From Paenibacillus lutimineralis (GTDB lineage Bacteria; Bacillota; Bacilli; Paenibacillales; Paenibacillaceae), in the NCBI RefSeq assembly GCF_003991425.1, contig NZ_CP034346.1, forward strand, positions 4,377,501-4,441,500: a DNA stretch of 64,000 bases, in the 5' to 3' direction. The notes under the pieces are model-generated. The model was not told the DNA's origin, searched no databases, and saw nothing but the letters and a program-made list of their open reading frames with translations. Positions within the stretch are counted from its first letter, which is position 1; each line of letters opens with the position of its first letter. Below are positions 1-8,129 of the stretch, piece by piece. The translations under genes and the position numbers were made by a program.

Positions 1-438
1 GATGCCAAGCAATACGCTGTCATCGGGATCAGCACCGCGATTGGATTATCGCTTATTACCGCCATGCTGTTAATGGTGTTCCGCAACGGTGTCGCAGGAC
101 TGTACTCCAGTGATAAGGCTGTTATTACCCTGATTACTCATTTTCTGGTCTACGCTGTATTCTTCCAGATTTCCGATGCCATTGCCACACCTACTCAAGG
201 AGCATTGCGCGGATATAAGGATGTGAATCCAGCATTCTGGATCAGTCTGCTGGCCTATTGGATCATCGGATTGCCGCTTGGAATCGTTCTGGCCAAGTAT
301 ACAACTCTCGGCCCATACGGCTACTGGATCGGACTGATCTCCGGACTGGCTGCCGCAGCCGTGCTTCTGCTTCATCGTCTCTATGTCGTACAGCGAAGAA
401 TTGCACAACGAATGATACAGGTCGAACAATCACATTGA
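1..438 (+). CDS. MATE family efflux transporter, C-terminal part
   Basis: The reading frame is open from base 1 and ends at TGA 436-438, so the window holds only the last 145 codons. The residues form hydrophobic membrane helices with the phrase QISDAIATPTQGALRG, typical of the C-terminal half of MATE/NorM exporters, where a helix pair carries T/Q-rich turns. MATE proteins export cationic drugs or metabolites in exchange for Na+ or H+ across the cytoplasmic membrane. The last residues are basic and polar, as expected for a cytoplasmic tail. The peroxiredoxin gene follows 18 bases later with its own ribosome site and may be cotranscribed. The substrate cannot be told from this fragment. Confidence 0.85.
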   Translation, partial: DAKQYAVIGISTAIGLSLITAMLLMVFRNGVAGLYSSDKAVITLITHFLVYAVFFQISDAIATPTQGALRGYKDVNPAFWISLLAYWIIGLPLGIVLAKYTTLGPYGYWIGLISGLAAAAVLLLHRLYVVQRRIAQRMIQVEQSH

Positions 439-456
439 TCATAAGGAGTGTTCTTT

Positions 457-912
457 ATGCTGAAACCGGGTGAACAAGCCCCCCTCTTCCAGGCCGACAG
501 TACACAAGGCACCATCAATCTTACCAATTTGCTTGGACAGAAGCCGATTGTACTTATTTTCTATCCGATGGACGAGACGCCGGGATGTACAAAACAGCTC
601 TGTGCCGTACGTGATGCCGAATCAGAGTATGCCGAGAGAGGAGCCGCAGTACTAGGTGTGAATACCGCCTCCAAAGACAGCCACGAGAAATTTGCTGCCA
701 AGCAAGGCTACCGCTTCCCGCTCGTGGTGGACGAAGGCGGGGCCATCCGCCGTCTCTATGGAGTAGGCAAGTCGCTCGGCTTCCTGACCCAGCAGCGAAG
801 CGTATTCGTCATTGACCTGGAAGGCAGAATCGCCTTAGCGGAGAAGGGCCTTCCCTCCACCGAGGATATTCTGGCCGCCATCGATTCACTTCTACAGAAA
901 AAGCCTGAATAG
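457..912 (+). CDS. bcp: Peroxiredoxin, Bcp type (thiol peroxidase)
   Basis: A 151-residue AhpC/TSA-fold protein that reduces hydrogen and organic peroxides using thioredoxin-type electron donors in the cytoplasm. The catalytic loop reads PMDETPGCTKQLC: the peroxidatic Cys is near residue 44 and a second Cys lies five residues later near 49, the CxxxxC spacing of atypical 2-Cys Bcp/PrxQ enzymes. I place the start at ATG 457, which has AAGGAG (443-448) eight bases upstream. A GTG at 448 would extend the frame by three residues but lies on that ribosome site. Length is normal for the family. No clear terminator follows; the gap to 1284 holds a repeat element. Confidence 0.92.
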   Translation: MLKPGEQAPLFQADSTQGTINLTNLLGQKPIVLIFYPMDETPGCTKQLCAVRDAESEYAERGAAVLGVNTASKDSHEKFAAKQGYRFPLVVDEGGAIRRLYGVGKSLGFLTQQRSVFVIDLEGRIALAEKGLPSTEDILAAIDSLLQKKPE

Positions 913-1016
913 GTTAGGTTTACTTCTACTGCGCAAGTAGCAGCCGATTTTTTAGCAAATTGGAAAACTAGTTGAAATGATCCGATTTGGGCAGGTCGAT
1001 TTCCATTTGCCAACTC

Positions 1017-1199
1017 TAACGAAACTGTGACAAGTTATTAGCCCGAAAATGCGGCCCTTTTTACTCTAACGAAACTCCATATCGTTATTTAGGCGAAACA
1101 AGGGTCTAACTCTGTAAATTTTGCTAAATAACGATATCCTGTTTCGTTAGATTTTTTTATAGTCCATTTTGCCTCGAATAACGATTGTCAGTTTCGTTA
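1017..1199. repeat. Quartet repeat element, copy A
   Basis: Four 21-bp imperfect inverted repeats of the form TAACGA-N9-TCGTTA start at 1017, 1067, 1129 and 1179. The first two carry AACT next to the left arm and the last two carry AGTT next to the right arm, so the order is forward, forward, reverse, reverse. Spacings are 50, 62 and 50 bp. The unit at 1017 has a degenerate right arm (AGTTA). It lies between the convergent ends of bcp and pfkA and beside the pfkA terminator. Copies B and C in this window have the same layout. No coding content was seen in the gap 913-1283. Confidence 0.9.
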
Positions 1200-1214
1200 G
1201 AAGCGGAAATAAGC

Positions 1215-1254
1215 AAAAACACGAGATTCCGTATAAGGAACCTCGTGTTTTTTT
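1215..1254 (-). terminator. Rho-independent terminator of pfkA (probably bidirectional)
   Basis: Hairpin with ACACGAG/CTCGTGT arms extended by GGTTCC/GGAATC, flanked by A- and T-runs on both sides. It lies about 30 bases beyond the pfkA stop codon. Confidence 0.85.
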
Positions 1255-1283
1255 ACTTAAGTAGCTTATAAGCTCTGTACCTC

Positions 1284-2255
1284 TTATTGAGACAAGCGGG
1301 AAGCCAATTCATACATTTTCATATCAAACGGCTTCTTGGTCGCTACAACTTTCTCGATGTCAGTCAGTACCATCTCGCCGCCGATCATGCCGCAGGCCTT
1401 GTTCGATTCGCCAGCAATCAGGCTGCGTACAGCGAAATCACCGAGTCTGCTCGCCAGGTTGCGGTCGAATGGCGTCGGGCATCCGCCACGTTGAATATGT
1501 CCAAGTACTGTTGCACGTGGCTCCAAGGATGGCTGACGTTTCTTGATCGCTTCAACCACTTCTTCGCCTTTGCCCACTCCTTCAGCAACGATAACGATAC
1601 TATGTCTCTTGCCGTTGTCAAAGTTCTGTCTCATACGGTCAGCCACTTCGTTCAAGTCGAACGGTACTTCAGGAACGAGAATCGTCTCAGCGCCAGAAGC
1701 CAGACCAGAATAGAGAGCGATGTCGCCAGAATGACGACCCATAACTTCAACTACCGAAGCACGTTCATGGGAAGACATCGTGTCACGCAGTTTGTTGACA
1801 GCATCAACGACAATCCCTACCGCAGTATCAAAGCCGATGGTATAGTCGGTGAACGAAATATCATTATCGATCGTCCCTGGCAAGCCCATCGTCTTAATGC
1901 CCAGCTTGCTCAGCTTCTCAGCACCTTGATAGGAGCCGTCGCCGCCGATAACGACCAGGCCGTCGATTCCGCGATCGCGTAAAATTTGCGCACCCTTCTG
2001 TTGACCTTCAGGCGTTCTGAATTCCAGACAGCGCGCCGATTGAAGAATGGTGCCACCGCGTTGAATGATATCACCGACGCTGCGAATGTCCATGGAGAAA
2101 ATATCATTATTCAAGAGGCCTTGGTACCCTCTTTGAACTCCGAATACCTCTACACCATAATACAATCCACTGCGTACAACGGCGCGTACTGCCGCGTTCA
2201 TGCCCTGGGAATCTCCACCACTAGTAAGGACTGCGATTTTTTTAACTGCTGACAT
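1284..2255 (-). CDS. pfkA: ATP-dependent 6-phosphofructokinase
   Basis: A 323-residue enzyme that phosphorylates fructose 6-phosphate to fructose 1,6-bisphosphate, the committed step of glycolysis. Visible family signatures are the N-terminal TSGGDSQGMNAAVRA loop, the ATP-site GGDGSYQGA, the catalytic GTIDNDI with its Asp base, and MGRHSGDIA. Length matches bacterial PfkA (about 320). The ATG at 2255 has GGAGG eight bases upstream. In bacilli pfkA is usually followed by pyk; here a terminator and a repeat element follow instead, so pyk must lie elsewhere. glpX, which encodes the opposing phosphatase, is about 1.7 kb away on the same strand. Confidence 0.97.
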   Translation of the reverse strand: MSAVKKIAVLTSGGDSQGMNAAVRAVVRSGLYYGVEVFGVQRGYQGLLNNDIFSMDIRSVGDIIQRGGTILQSARCLEFRTPEGQQKGAQILRDRGIDGLVVIGGDGSYQGAEKLSKLGIKTMGLPGTIDNDISFTDYTIGFDTAVGIVVDAVNKLRDTMSSHERASVVEVMGRHSGDIALYSGLASGAETILVPEVPFDLNEVADRMRQNFDNGKRHSIVIVAEGVGKGEEVVEAIKKRQPSLEPRATVLGHIQRGGCPTPFDRNLASRLGDFAVRSLIAGESNKACGMIGGEMVLTDIEKVVATKKPFDMKMYELASRLSQ

Positions 2256-2311
2256 GATGATTTCCTCCTAATAATTAATAAAACTTTAAATAACCTCTCT
2301 AATGCGTAAAA

Positions 2312-3391
2312 TTACAGGCGTTTGCGGATCCACTTACTATTGGCGAAGAAGAACAGCCTCATCAGTGGGCTCCTTTTCATCAAACGCTTAGAAACATCAT
2401 AGATTTCCTGCTGCTGGCTTACCTTAGGATCTGATAAATACAGCGCCAGCAATCCTTCGATAATCATTCGATGAAATGACGATGCAGGAAGCTTCTTAAT
2501 GTCATGGCGAGCACCTTCTACAATGTAGGCTATCCGCTCCAGCATTATTTCCTTGCTGTCATAGTAACTGCAGAAATTCAGATCCCCGCCAATCTCATCT
2601 TCCTCCTGATCAATCAAATAATCAAGCATAATATGTAGACCACAAACATGCGGGAAGTAAGCATCGCGAATCGTCTCAGCGCTGCCTCGATCCAACTCCT
2701 CGTTACTCGCTGCCAGAAAAAGCATAAATACCCCTAATGTCGAGCCAGTGGCTGCAGCAAATTCATTCCACTGTAAATGAGGGGTACGTTCCTTGTGTTG
2801 ATCCCACCACTGGATAAGGGCATCTTCACGAAGACTCGGCTTAATATGCTTGTAAACCTGAAGGTCGGTATATAGCCCGACAAGATCCTGGATATAGGGC
2901 TTAGCCGCATAATATCCCGGCAGTAAAGCGATATTGTCCCGGCAAGTCTGGACAAGCTGGTGCAAATACCCTCCATCGTCCTTCTCTTCACGCAAAGCAT
3001 AATAATCTTCAAGCTCAGTCCCCGGATTCACTGCGTCCAGCATGCTTTGATGCAATAAACGAAAATCATCAGCATTCATTGAAGTACTTCGATCACATAA
3101 ATTATCTAAATAATCGCTGATCGTTTGAAAAGCAACAATCAATGGAATTAAAATATGTCGTTTCGGCAAATTCGCCGCTGCATATACTGCCCCACCCTGA
3201 CAATGAAATTCCTTTGTCTGAATGCTGGCCAGCGCCTGCTTCCTCAGCTCTGGATCAGGAATCTCCCCTGCGACCTTCCTCCAACCTTCCAATTCCTTAC
3301 GCACATCCGGAAGTATAAACTTATACACCCGGCTCATCAGCCTTAACGGCTCGCGCGGGAACTGGTTACGGTCCTGCTCAAGTTCAATCAA
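2312..3391 (-). CDS. ytpB: YtpB-like tetraprenyl-beta-curcumene synthase (DUF2600)
   Basis: A 359-residue protein of the DUF2600 family. Its Bacillus member YtpB cyclises tetraprenyl diphosphate to tetraprenyl-beta-curcumene in C35 (sesquarterpene) synthesis, a pathway linked to spore membranes. It is largely helical, as class I terpene synthases are, with acidic stretches suited to Mg-diphosphate binding (DYLDNLCDRS near residue 92 and DYLIDQEEDE near 260); these lack the classical DDxxD, as is known for this family. It sits 56 bases upstream of pfkA on the same strand, and the two may share a transcript, though no metabolic link is obvious. No prenyl-diphosphate synthase or second cyclase is nearby. 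Confidence 0.85.
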   Translation of the reverse strand: MIELEQDRNQFPREPLRLMSRVYKFILPDVRKELEGWRKVAGEIPDPELRKQALASIQTKEFHCQGGAVYAAANLPKRHILIPLIVAFQTISDYLDNLCDRSTSMNADDFRLLHQSMLDAVNPGTELEDYYALREEKDDGGYLHQLVQTCRDNIALLPGYYAAKPYIQDLVGLYTDLQVYKHIKPSLREDALIQWWDQHKERTPHLQWNEFAAATGSTLGVFMLFLAASNEELDRGSAETIRDAYFPHVCGLHIMLDYLIDQEEDEIGGDLNFCSYYDSKEIMLERIAYIVEGARHDIKKLPASSFHRMIIEGLLALYLSDPKVSQQQEIYDVSKRLMKRSPLMRLFFFANSKWIRKRL

Positions 3392-3572
3392 TGGCCTGCC
3401 TCCACAACGTTGATAGATCTAACACGGTCCATCTGCATACTGAAAACCATTCTAATTATAATATGTTCCATCTTATTGTACAAATAAACTAAATCACATA
3501 CTTCAACTTTTAGATAAATTTCGTGCTATACCATAAATTAGCAATCACAGACTAAATTCGTCTCCTCATAGG

Positions 3573-3618
3573 AGTTCAAAAAGTCACTATCCTATGATGT
3601 CGCAAGTTCACGAGGAGC
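3573..3618. repeat. Fragment of the GTTCAAAAAG repeat family
   Basis: Begins with AGTTCAAAAAGTC, the left end of the longer elements at 36768 and 62557, and diverges afterwards; an AGTTCA occurs again near 3604. Probably a decayed end fragment lying upstream of ytpB. Confidence 0.35.
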
Positions 3619-3645
3619 TTGGCGCGGTCCGTTGCATGTTTTTTT

Positions 3646-3828
3646 TAACGAAACTACAGATCGTTATTTTCAAAAAAACATCGGCAAAAATTTTTTAACG
3701 AAACACCATACCGTTATTCCGAAGAAATTCGCACTTTCAACCTTTAATTTCCTCAAATAGCGATACTGAGTTTCGTTAGAATTCGGAACTGCCTTTTTTG
3801 CCACAAATAGCGATACCTAGTTTCGTTA
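3646..3828. repeat. Quartet repeat element, copy B
   Basis: Four units begin at 3646, 3696, 3758 and 3808, giving spacings of 50, 62 and 50 bp, identical to copy A. The first two are TAACGA-N9-TCGTTA (the second with CCGTTA), and the last two are TAGCGA-N9-TCGTTA in reverse orientation. The element lies in the 580-bp gap between ytpB and glpX, directly beyond the glpX terminator. The sequence between units is only weakly conserved among copies. Confidence 0.9.
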
Positions 3829-3851
3829 GAGGTTCTGAGTTCCAATTTGAA

Positions 3852-3899
3852 CAAAAAAAATCGGAGGAACCTGACTAGAACTAGTCAAGCTCCTCCGCA
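3852..3899 (-). terminator. Rho-independent terminator of glpX
   Basis: Read on the minus strand: a long hairpin (GCGGAGGA with TCCTCCG arms and an inner GACTAG/CTAGTC) followed by a run of eight T. It lies about 75 bases after the glpX stop. Confidence 0.9.
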
Positions 3900-3971
3900 A
3901 ATAAACGGAGTTTAAAACAAAATAACAATTACATTGGAAAAGATACTTCGGCCGGAACCGGCCGCTTGTTG

Positions 3972-4964
3972 CTACATGGCTTCAGCATGTCTGAAGCCCA
4001 CACCCAAATCAATGCCCTTGCTTGGCAGGTAATGAATGCTGCGGATATACCGGATCGTACGGCTCTGCGCCCGCATTATAACCGAATGAGTCTCGGCCCG
4101 ATCATTGCCGATAAATCGTACCCCGGTCAGAAATTCACCGGTACTTACGCCGGTTGCCGCGAAGATCACATCGCCAGAACCGACCATATCCTCCATGTGC
4201 AGGACCCGCAGCGGATCGTCCAGCCCCATCATATGACAACGTTGAAGCTCGAACGGTCCCTGCGGCAGGAGTCGACCCTGCATCTCCCCACCAAGACATT
4301 TGAGAGCTGCAGCAGCCAGCACCCCTTCGGGCGCACCGCCGGAGCCCATGTACAGATCCACTTCATTATCAGGCAACGCAGTAGCTATCGCTCCGGCTAT
4401 ATCGCCATGATCGAGCAGCTTCACACGTACGCCTGCCTGACGCAGACTGTTGATCAAACCTTGATGACGTTCACGGTCTAGTACCATAATCTTAAGCTCG
4501 GATATCGCCTTGCCCGTAACCTGGCTGGCTTTCTGCAAGGTAACATCTACTGGATCTTCAAGACTTAGCTTGCCGGCCAACTGCGGACCACAAGCCAGCT
4601 TCTCCATATAAATGTCGGGAGCATGCAGCAGGCATCCTCTATCCGCAATTGCGATAACCGATTGTGCATTCTCCAGACCGCGGGCGACAACCTCAGTCCC
4701 CTCCAGCGGATCAACCGCCACATCTACGGAAGGTCCTTGCTTGTTCCCGACCTTCTCGCCGATATAGAGCATAGGTGCATCATCCATCTCACCTTCACCG
4801 ATGACCACCGTCCCGTCAATCGATACGGAATCGAACATGGAACGAATAGCTGTGGTAGCAGCCTGATCAGCAGCATTCTTATCGCCTCTACCGATGAAAC
4901 ACGCGGAGGATAGAGCCCCCATTTCAGTTACACGTACAATCTCCAAAGCTAATTCCCGTTCCAT
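3972..4964 (-). CDS. glpX: Class II fructose-1,6-bisphosphatase (GlpX)
   Basis: A 330-residue metal-dependent phosphatase that converts fructose 1,6-bisphosphate to fructose 6-phosphate in gluconeogenesis. GlpX hallmarks are visible: GRGDKNAADQAA near residue 26, GEGEMDDAPML near 57 with acidic metal ligands, VDPLEGTE near 86, and GSGGAPEGVLAAA near 208. Length fits GlpX. The ATG at 4964 follows a G-rich site (GGGGGG). It lies 55 bases downstream of the PPDK regulator gene and may be read with the ccpN operon, which would place three gluconeogenesis functions in one unit. No GlpK/GlpF glycerol genes are present. Confidence 0.95.
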   Translation of the reverse strand: MERELALEIVRVTEMGALSSACFIGRGDKNAADQAATTAIRSMFDSVSIDGTVVIGEGEMDDAPMLYIGEKVGNKQGPSVDVAVDPLEGTEVVARGLENAQSVIAIADRGCLLHAPDIYMEKLACGPQLAGKLSLEDPVDVTLQKASQVTGKAISELKIMVLDRERHQGLINSLRQAGVRVKLLDHGDIAGAIATALPDNEVDLYMGSGGAPEGVLAAAALKCLGGEMQGRLLPQGPFELQRCHMMGLDDPLRVLHMEDMVGSGDVIFAATGVSTGEFLTGVRFIGNDRAETHSVIMRAQSRTIRYIRSIHYLPSKGIDLGVGFRHAEAM

Positions 4965-5019
4965 TTGATTTCCCCCCAGTTAATAACGATTTAATATGAT
5001 TCCTCTGCTAATTCCCTAC

Positions 5020-5838
5020 TTAATCTTCCGGTGAATCCGGAATATGACCCATAATAATTCCAGCCGTCTCTTCAATTGCTTTGTTCGTAATGTCAATGAC
5101 CGGGCAGCCTAGCTTGGCGTACAGTGTCATCGCATATTCTGTCTCTTCGCGAATCCGCTCAAGACTAGCGTATTGGGAGCCCTCAGGCAGCCCCAACATC
5201 TTGAGCCGCTCAGAACGGATCTTCAACATATACTCCGGCTTCATCGTCAATCCAATCACCCGGTTAGAAGGAAGACTAAGCAGTTCCTGCGGTGGTCCAA
5301 CTTCCGGAACAACCGCATAATTAACCACTTTCTTGCCCCGATGAGCCAGAAATATACTGAGCGGCGTCTTCGAAGTCCGTGACATCCCAAGCAGCACGAT
5401 ATCCGCCTTCAGCATCGCTCCAAGATCACGTCCATCATCACAGGCGACCGTAAATTCAATCGCCTCCATTCTGCGAAAATACTTATCGTCAAGCTGATGC
5501 AACAGACCTGGCCGCTCCTGCGGCGAATCATCAAAGGTATCGATAAATGCCTGCATCATCGGCCCCATAATATCGACAATCCTCAGGTCCAGGCGGACAG
5601 CTTCTTCCCGAATCATCTCCCGCAGTTCGGGTTGTACAAGAGTATAAGCGACGAATCCGTTAAGCGGGGCCGTCTCCTCCATCAGCTTCCGCAGTTCATC
5701 CTCGCTTCTTACATTGCCGTAACGGCGAATGGTAACGCGCTGATTCTGGAACTGATGTATTACAGCCTGCACGACGGCATCCGCCGTGTCCCCGATCGAA
5801 TCAGAGACAATCGTAACATAATGCGAAGCTTGCTCCAT
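5020..5838 (-). CDS. Pyruvate,phosphate dikinase regulatory protein (DUF299, YqfL-like)
   Basis: A bifunctional ADP-dependent kinase/phosphate-dependent phosphorylase family (PSRP/PDRP) that switches PPDK or PEP synthase on and off by threonine phosphorylation. Seen in the sequence: the N-terminal VSDSIGDTA motif, the P-loop-like GMSRTSKTP near residue 150, and the C-terminal region with E/R-rich helices. I give ATG 5838 (272 residues) because the protein then begins just before the conserved VSDS motif as in relatives; a GTG at 5862 would add eight residues and sits 4 bases after the upstream ccpN stop. The ribosome site does not settle the choice: AAGGAG is only one base from ATG 5838. The ccpN-yqfL gene order is the same as in Bacillus subtilis. 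Confidence 0.92.
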   Translation of the reverse strand: MEQASHYVTIVSDSIGDTADAVVQAVIHQFQNQRVTIRRYGNVRSEDELRKLMEETAPLNGFVAYTLVQPELREMIREEAVRLDLRIVDIMGPMMQAFIDTFDDSPQERPGLLHQLDDKYFRRMEAIEFTVACDDGRDLGAMLKADIVLLGMSRTSKTPLSIFLAHRGKKVVNYAVVPEVGPPQELLSLPSNRVIGLTMKPEYMLKIRSERLKMLGLPEGSQYASLERIREETEYAMTLYAKLGCPVIDITNKAIEETAGIIMGHIPDSPED

Positions 5839-5865
5839 TCTCCTTCTTCCCCCCGGTTTCACCCA

Positions 5866-6510
5866 TTATCCATTGGCTTCTACTTCTAATATAAATTTAA
5901 TGATTGAGGCTTTGGTCAATCTACCTACTAAGTCAGGTCCTGTACCTTCCTGCCCCTTCTCACTCTGAACGACAACAGGTAAGCTATCCACTTCATAGAA
6001 AATCATCTTATGTGCGGCATCGAGCACCGAGTCCTCAGGAGACACGGTGACTACCTTGGACTGCCTGGTCATTACCATACTTACAGGCATCGATGCCGCA
6101 GCAGGATTTCCTAACGTTACCTTAAGAAAATCCTTGCGTGACGCAACTCCGGCTAACTTGCCATCAGCATCACAGATCATAAGAGTACCCACATCCTGCA
6201 GGAACAGGGTCACAACAGCATCTTGAATTGTCGTAGCCTCACGGATAATAATCGGATTGCTCTGGATATCCTTGACCTTGGTCTCCTTCAGTAAATACCC
6301 TCCTGATAACCGGGCCACAGCCTTCTTACCGGGGAAATACCCTACCTTCGGTTTCGCATCGATATATTCAAGCATGACTAGAATGGAGAGGTCACTTCGA
6401 ATCGTCGGCCTGCTCAGATTCAGGCTCTCCGCTATTTGTTCACCGGTGATCGGAGCCCTCTTCTTCACGATATCGATTATTTCTAATTGACGAGATGTCA
6501 GTTCAATCAC
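5866..6510 (-). CDS. ccpN: CcpN-type repressor of gluconeogenesis genes (HTH plus two CBS domains)
   Basis: A 214-residue regulator. Residues 1-60 form a winged HTH (ITGEQIAESLNLSRPTIRSDLS), and the rest forms two CBS motifs that sense adenine nucleotides. In Bacillus, CcpN represses gapB and pckA under glycolytic conditions. The start is a GTG at 6510 with GGAGGG five to six bases upstream. The next gene, the PPDK regulator, starts at or just after the stop codon, so translation is probably coupled. A sequence matching the CcpN operator consensus lies 145 bases upstream (6655-6665), which suggests self-regulation (inference). Confidence 0.93.
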   Translation of the reverse strand: MIELTSRQLEIIDIVKKRAPITGEQIAESLNLSRPTIRSDLSILVMLEYIDAKPKVGYFPGKKAVARLSGGYLLKETKVKDIQSNPIIIREATTIQDAVVTLFLQDVGTLMICDADGKLAGVASRKDFLKVTLGNPAAASMPVSMVMTRQSKVVTVSPEDSVLDAAHKMIFYEVDSLPVVVQSEKGQEGTGPDLVGRLTKASIIKFILEVEANG

Positions 6511-6654
6511 AGGTTCCCTCCATTTCCGAATGCTAACTTTACTTAATATGACACTCTTATCGTAGTATACATATCCTAATAGCAGTTATTCGGATATATA
6601 TTCCTAAGAGATAAACATATAATACACAATATTAATCGAATAATCAATAAATAG

Positions 6655-6665
6655 TATGTCATATA
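6655..6665 (+). promoter_or_regulatory. Candidate CcpN operator
   Basis: TATGTCATATA matches every position of the CcpN operator consensus as I recall it (TRTGHYATAYW). It lies in the AT-rich leader of ccpN and could serve autoregulation. An AT-rich setting raises the chance of a random match. Confidence 0.45.
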
Positions 6666-6703
6666 TAAAAATATAGGCACACCCCATTTTTGATTTGATT
6701 ACG

Positions 6704-6744
6704 CAAAAAAAATGAAGCCATCCCCAAATTGAGATAGCTTCATA
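6704..6744 (-). terminator. Terminator of the LacI-family gene
   Basis: On the minus strand, ATGAAGC and GCTTCAT arms with an 18-base loop, followed by a run of eight T, 36 bases after the stop codon. Confidence 0.8.
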
Positions 6745-6779
6745 TTTATGTATCTTTTATGAAGGATAGCGTCCAAAAA

Positions 6780-7796
6780 TTAATTCGATATTTTCCTAAG
6801 TGATGATTCCTTAACAACCAGCTCTGCATTCAACACAAAAAGTCTCTGATCGGCCAACCTGTTGTCATTAATCTGATCAATTAATTTCTCAGCCAGCACT
6901 GACCCCATCATGTATAGAGGCTGCTCCATCGAGCTGATTCTCGGCACAACATAGTTCGTCAGACGAATATTGTCTACGCCTACGACTGCCAATTGATCAG
7001 GGATCGATATGTCCATCTCGGCACAGGCTTTATATACGCCAAGCGCCATTTCATCATTGGCAGCAAATACGGCGGTGAAATCCTCGCACTGACTCCGCAG
7101 TCTCTTGAACGCCTCATATCCGCCATCCTCTGAAAAGTCACCGTTCTCCACCAAACCCTGTTCAAATGGAATACCTGCCTCTTCAAGAGCCTGGATGAAT
7201 CCTTCCAACCGTTTGATACTGTCGGTAGCTTCCGAGTAACCGCTCAGAAAAGCTATTTTACGATGCCCTTGTTCGGTCAGATGATATATAACATCTCTGG
7301 CCAACGTAATATTGTCTGTGAATGAGCACGGAATCAACGGATGCCCTACCTCCCGTCCAATTACAGCAAGGCGGTAACCATCCTCTGCATAAGAGCTTAG
7401 TTCCTCATCTGAGAGACTGGGGGTGACCATAATTAGGGCGTCTACCGTATGATTGATCAGAAATGATAGGAACTCCAGTTCCTTTGCCCTCTGATTCTGA
7501 GCATCGCAGATCAGCACTCTATAATGGAGAGAATTCGCCATGTTCTCGATCCCTTTAATAATTTCCGCATAATAAGAGACGAGCACATCTGAGACTACAA
7601 CCGCTAGCGTCATCGTCTTGCGACTGCGCAGCTGCTTGCCCATATTGTTGGGGATATACTCCATCTCGCGGATGACCTGCATGACCCGCTGTTCTGTCTT
7701 GGCATTCACCAGCTTGCTCCCGTTCAACACGCGTGACACTGTGGCCGGCGATACATTTGCCCGCTTCGCCACATCGATAATTTTAATATCCTTCAT
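6780..7796 (-). CDS. LacI/GalR-family transcriptional regulator
   Basis: A 338-residue sugar-responsive repressor. The N-terminal HTH (IDVAKRANVSPATVSRVLNG) and hinge are followed by a periplasmic-binding-protein-like sensor domain (LAVVVSDVLVSYYAEII onward) ending near residue 330. It is the last gene of the minus-strand glycan block, 333 bases downstream of the GH18 gene and with its own terminator, so it may be transcribed separately. It may regulate the fucosidase operon or the importer (inference from position). The effector sugar is unknown. Confidence 0.9.
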   Translation of the reverse strand: MKDIKIIDVAKRANVSPATVSRVLNGSKLVNAKTEQRVMQVIREMEYIPNNMGKQLRSRKTMTLAVVVSDVLVSYYAEIIKGIENMANSLHYRVLICDAQNQRAKELEFLSFLINHTVDALIMVTPSLSDEELSSYAEDGYRLAVIGREVGHPLIPCSFTDNITLARDVIYHLTEQGHRKIAFLSGYSEATDSIKRLEGFIQALEEAGIPFEQGLVENGDFSEDGGYEAFKRLRSQCEDFTAVFAANDEMALGVYKACAEMDISIPDQLAVVGVDNIRLTNYVVPRISSMEQPLYMMGSVLAEKLIDQINDNRLADQRLFVLNAELVVKESSLRKISN

Positions 7797-8129
7797 TGCC
7801 TCCGGTTACCACACTTTCATAGAAAAATACCAAATGCTATCAACAATCAACTCAGTACCCAATCTATCTAAATTCCGCCACGTTATTTGCTATAGCTATA
7901 GGGTAACACAACTCTGAAGGGTTTATCGATAGTTTTCATTACAATCGCACGCTGACCATAATAAAAGAAGACCGCAGGCGGCAAGCATGCCTGTAATCAG
8001 GATATATCCGCAACATGCGGATCATGCCGTTAACCCACAGCCTTCTCATGTTATAAGATGAACATTTAAGACAAGCAATCCGGATAGAGGGCCACCGCGA
8101 TGGCCCCTTCTCCCGTTGTAAGACGAGTA
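7797..8129. other. Intergenic region between GH18 and LacI genes
   Basis: A 333-bp gap without a convincing ORF. A GC-rich hairpin, GGGCCACCGCGATGGCCC, at 8089-8106 follows the GH18 stop and could act as a weak transcript end, but it has no T-run. A smaller hairpin (TCCGCAACATGCGGA) lies near 8006-8020. The promoter of the LacI gene should lie near 7800-7900; I could not fix it. Confidence 0.4.

Noticed and set aside
1017..1199. Quartet repeats as a CRISPR array
   Set aside because: The 21-bp units change orientation midway and only four units occur per site; spacers are not uniform in the CRISPR sense and no cas genes are present.
1287..1982. Long plus-strand reading frame of 231 codons
   Set aside because: It lies antisense to pfkA, has no ribosome site, and its residues show no family pattern; a shadow frame.
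3966..4481. Plus-strand 171-codon frame opposite glpX
   Set aside because: Antisense to GlpX, whose motifs are complete; no independent support.
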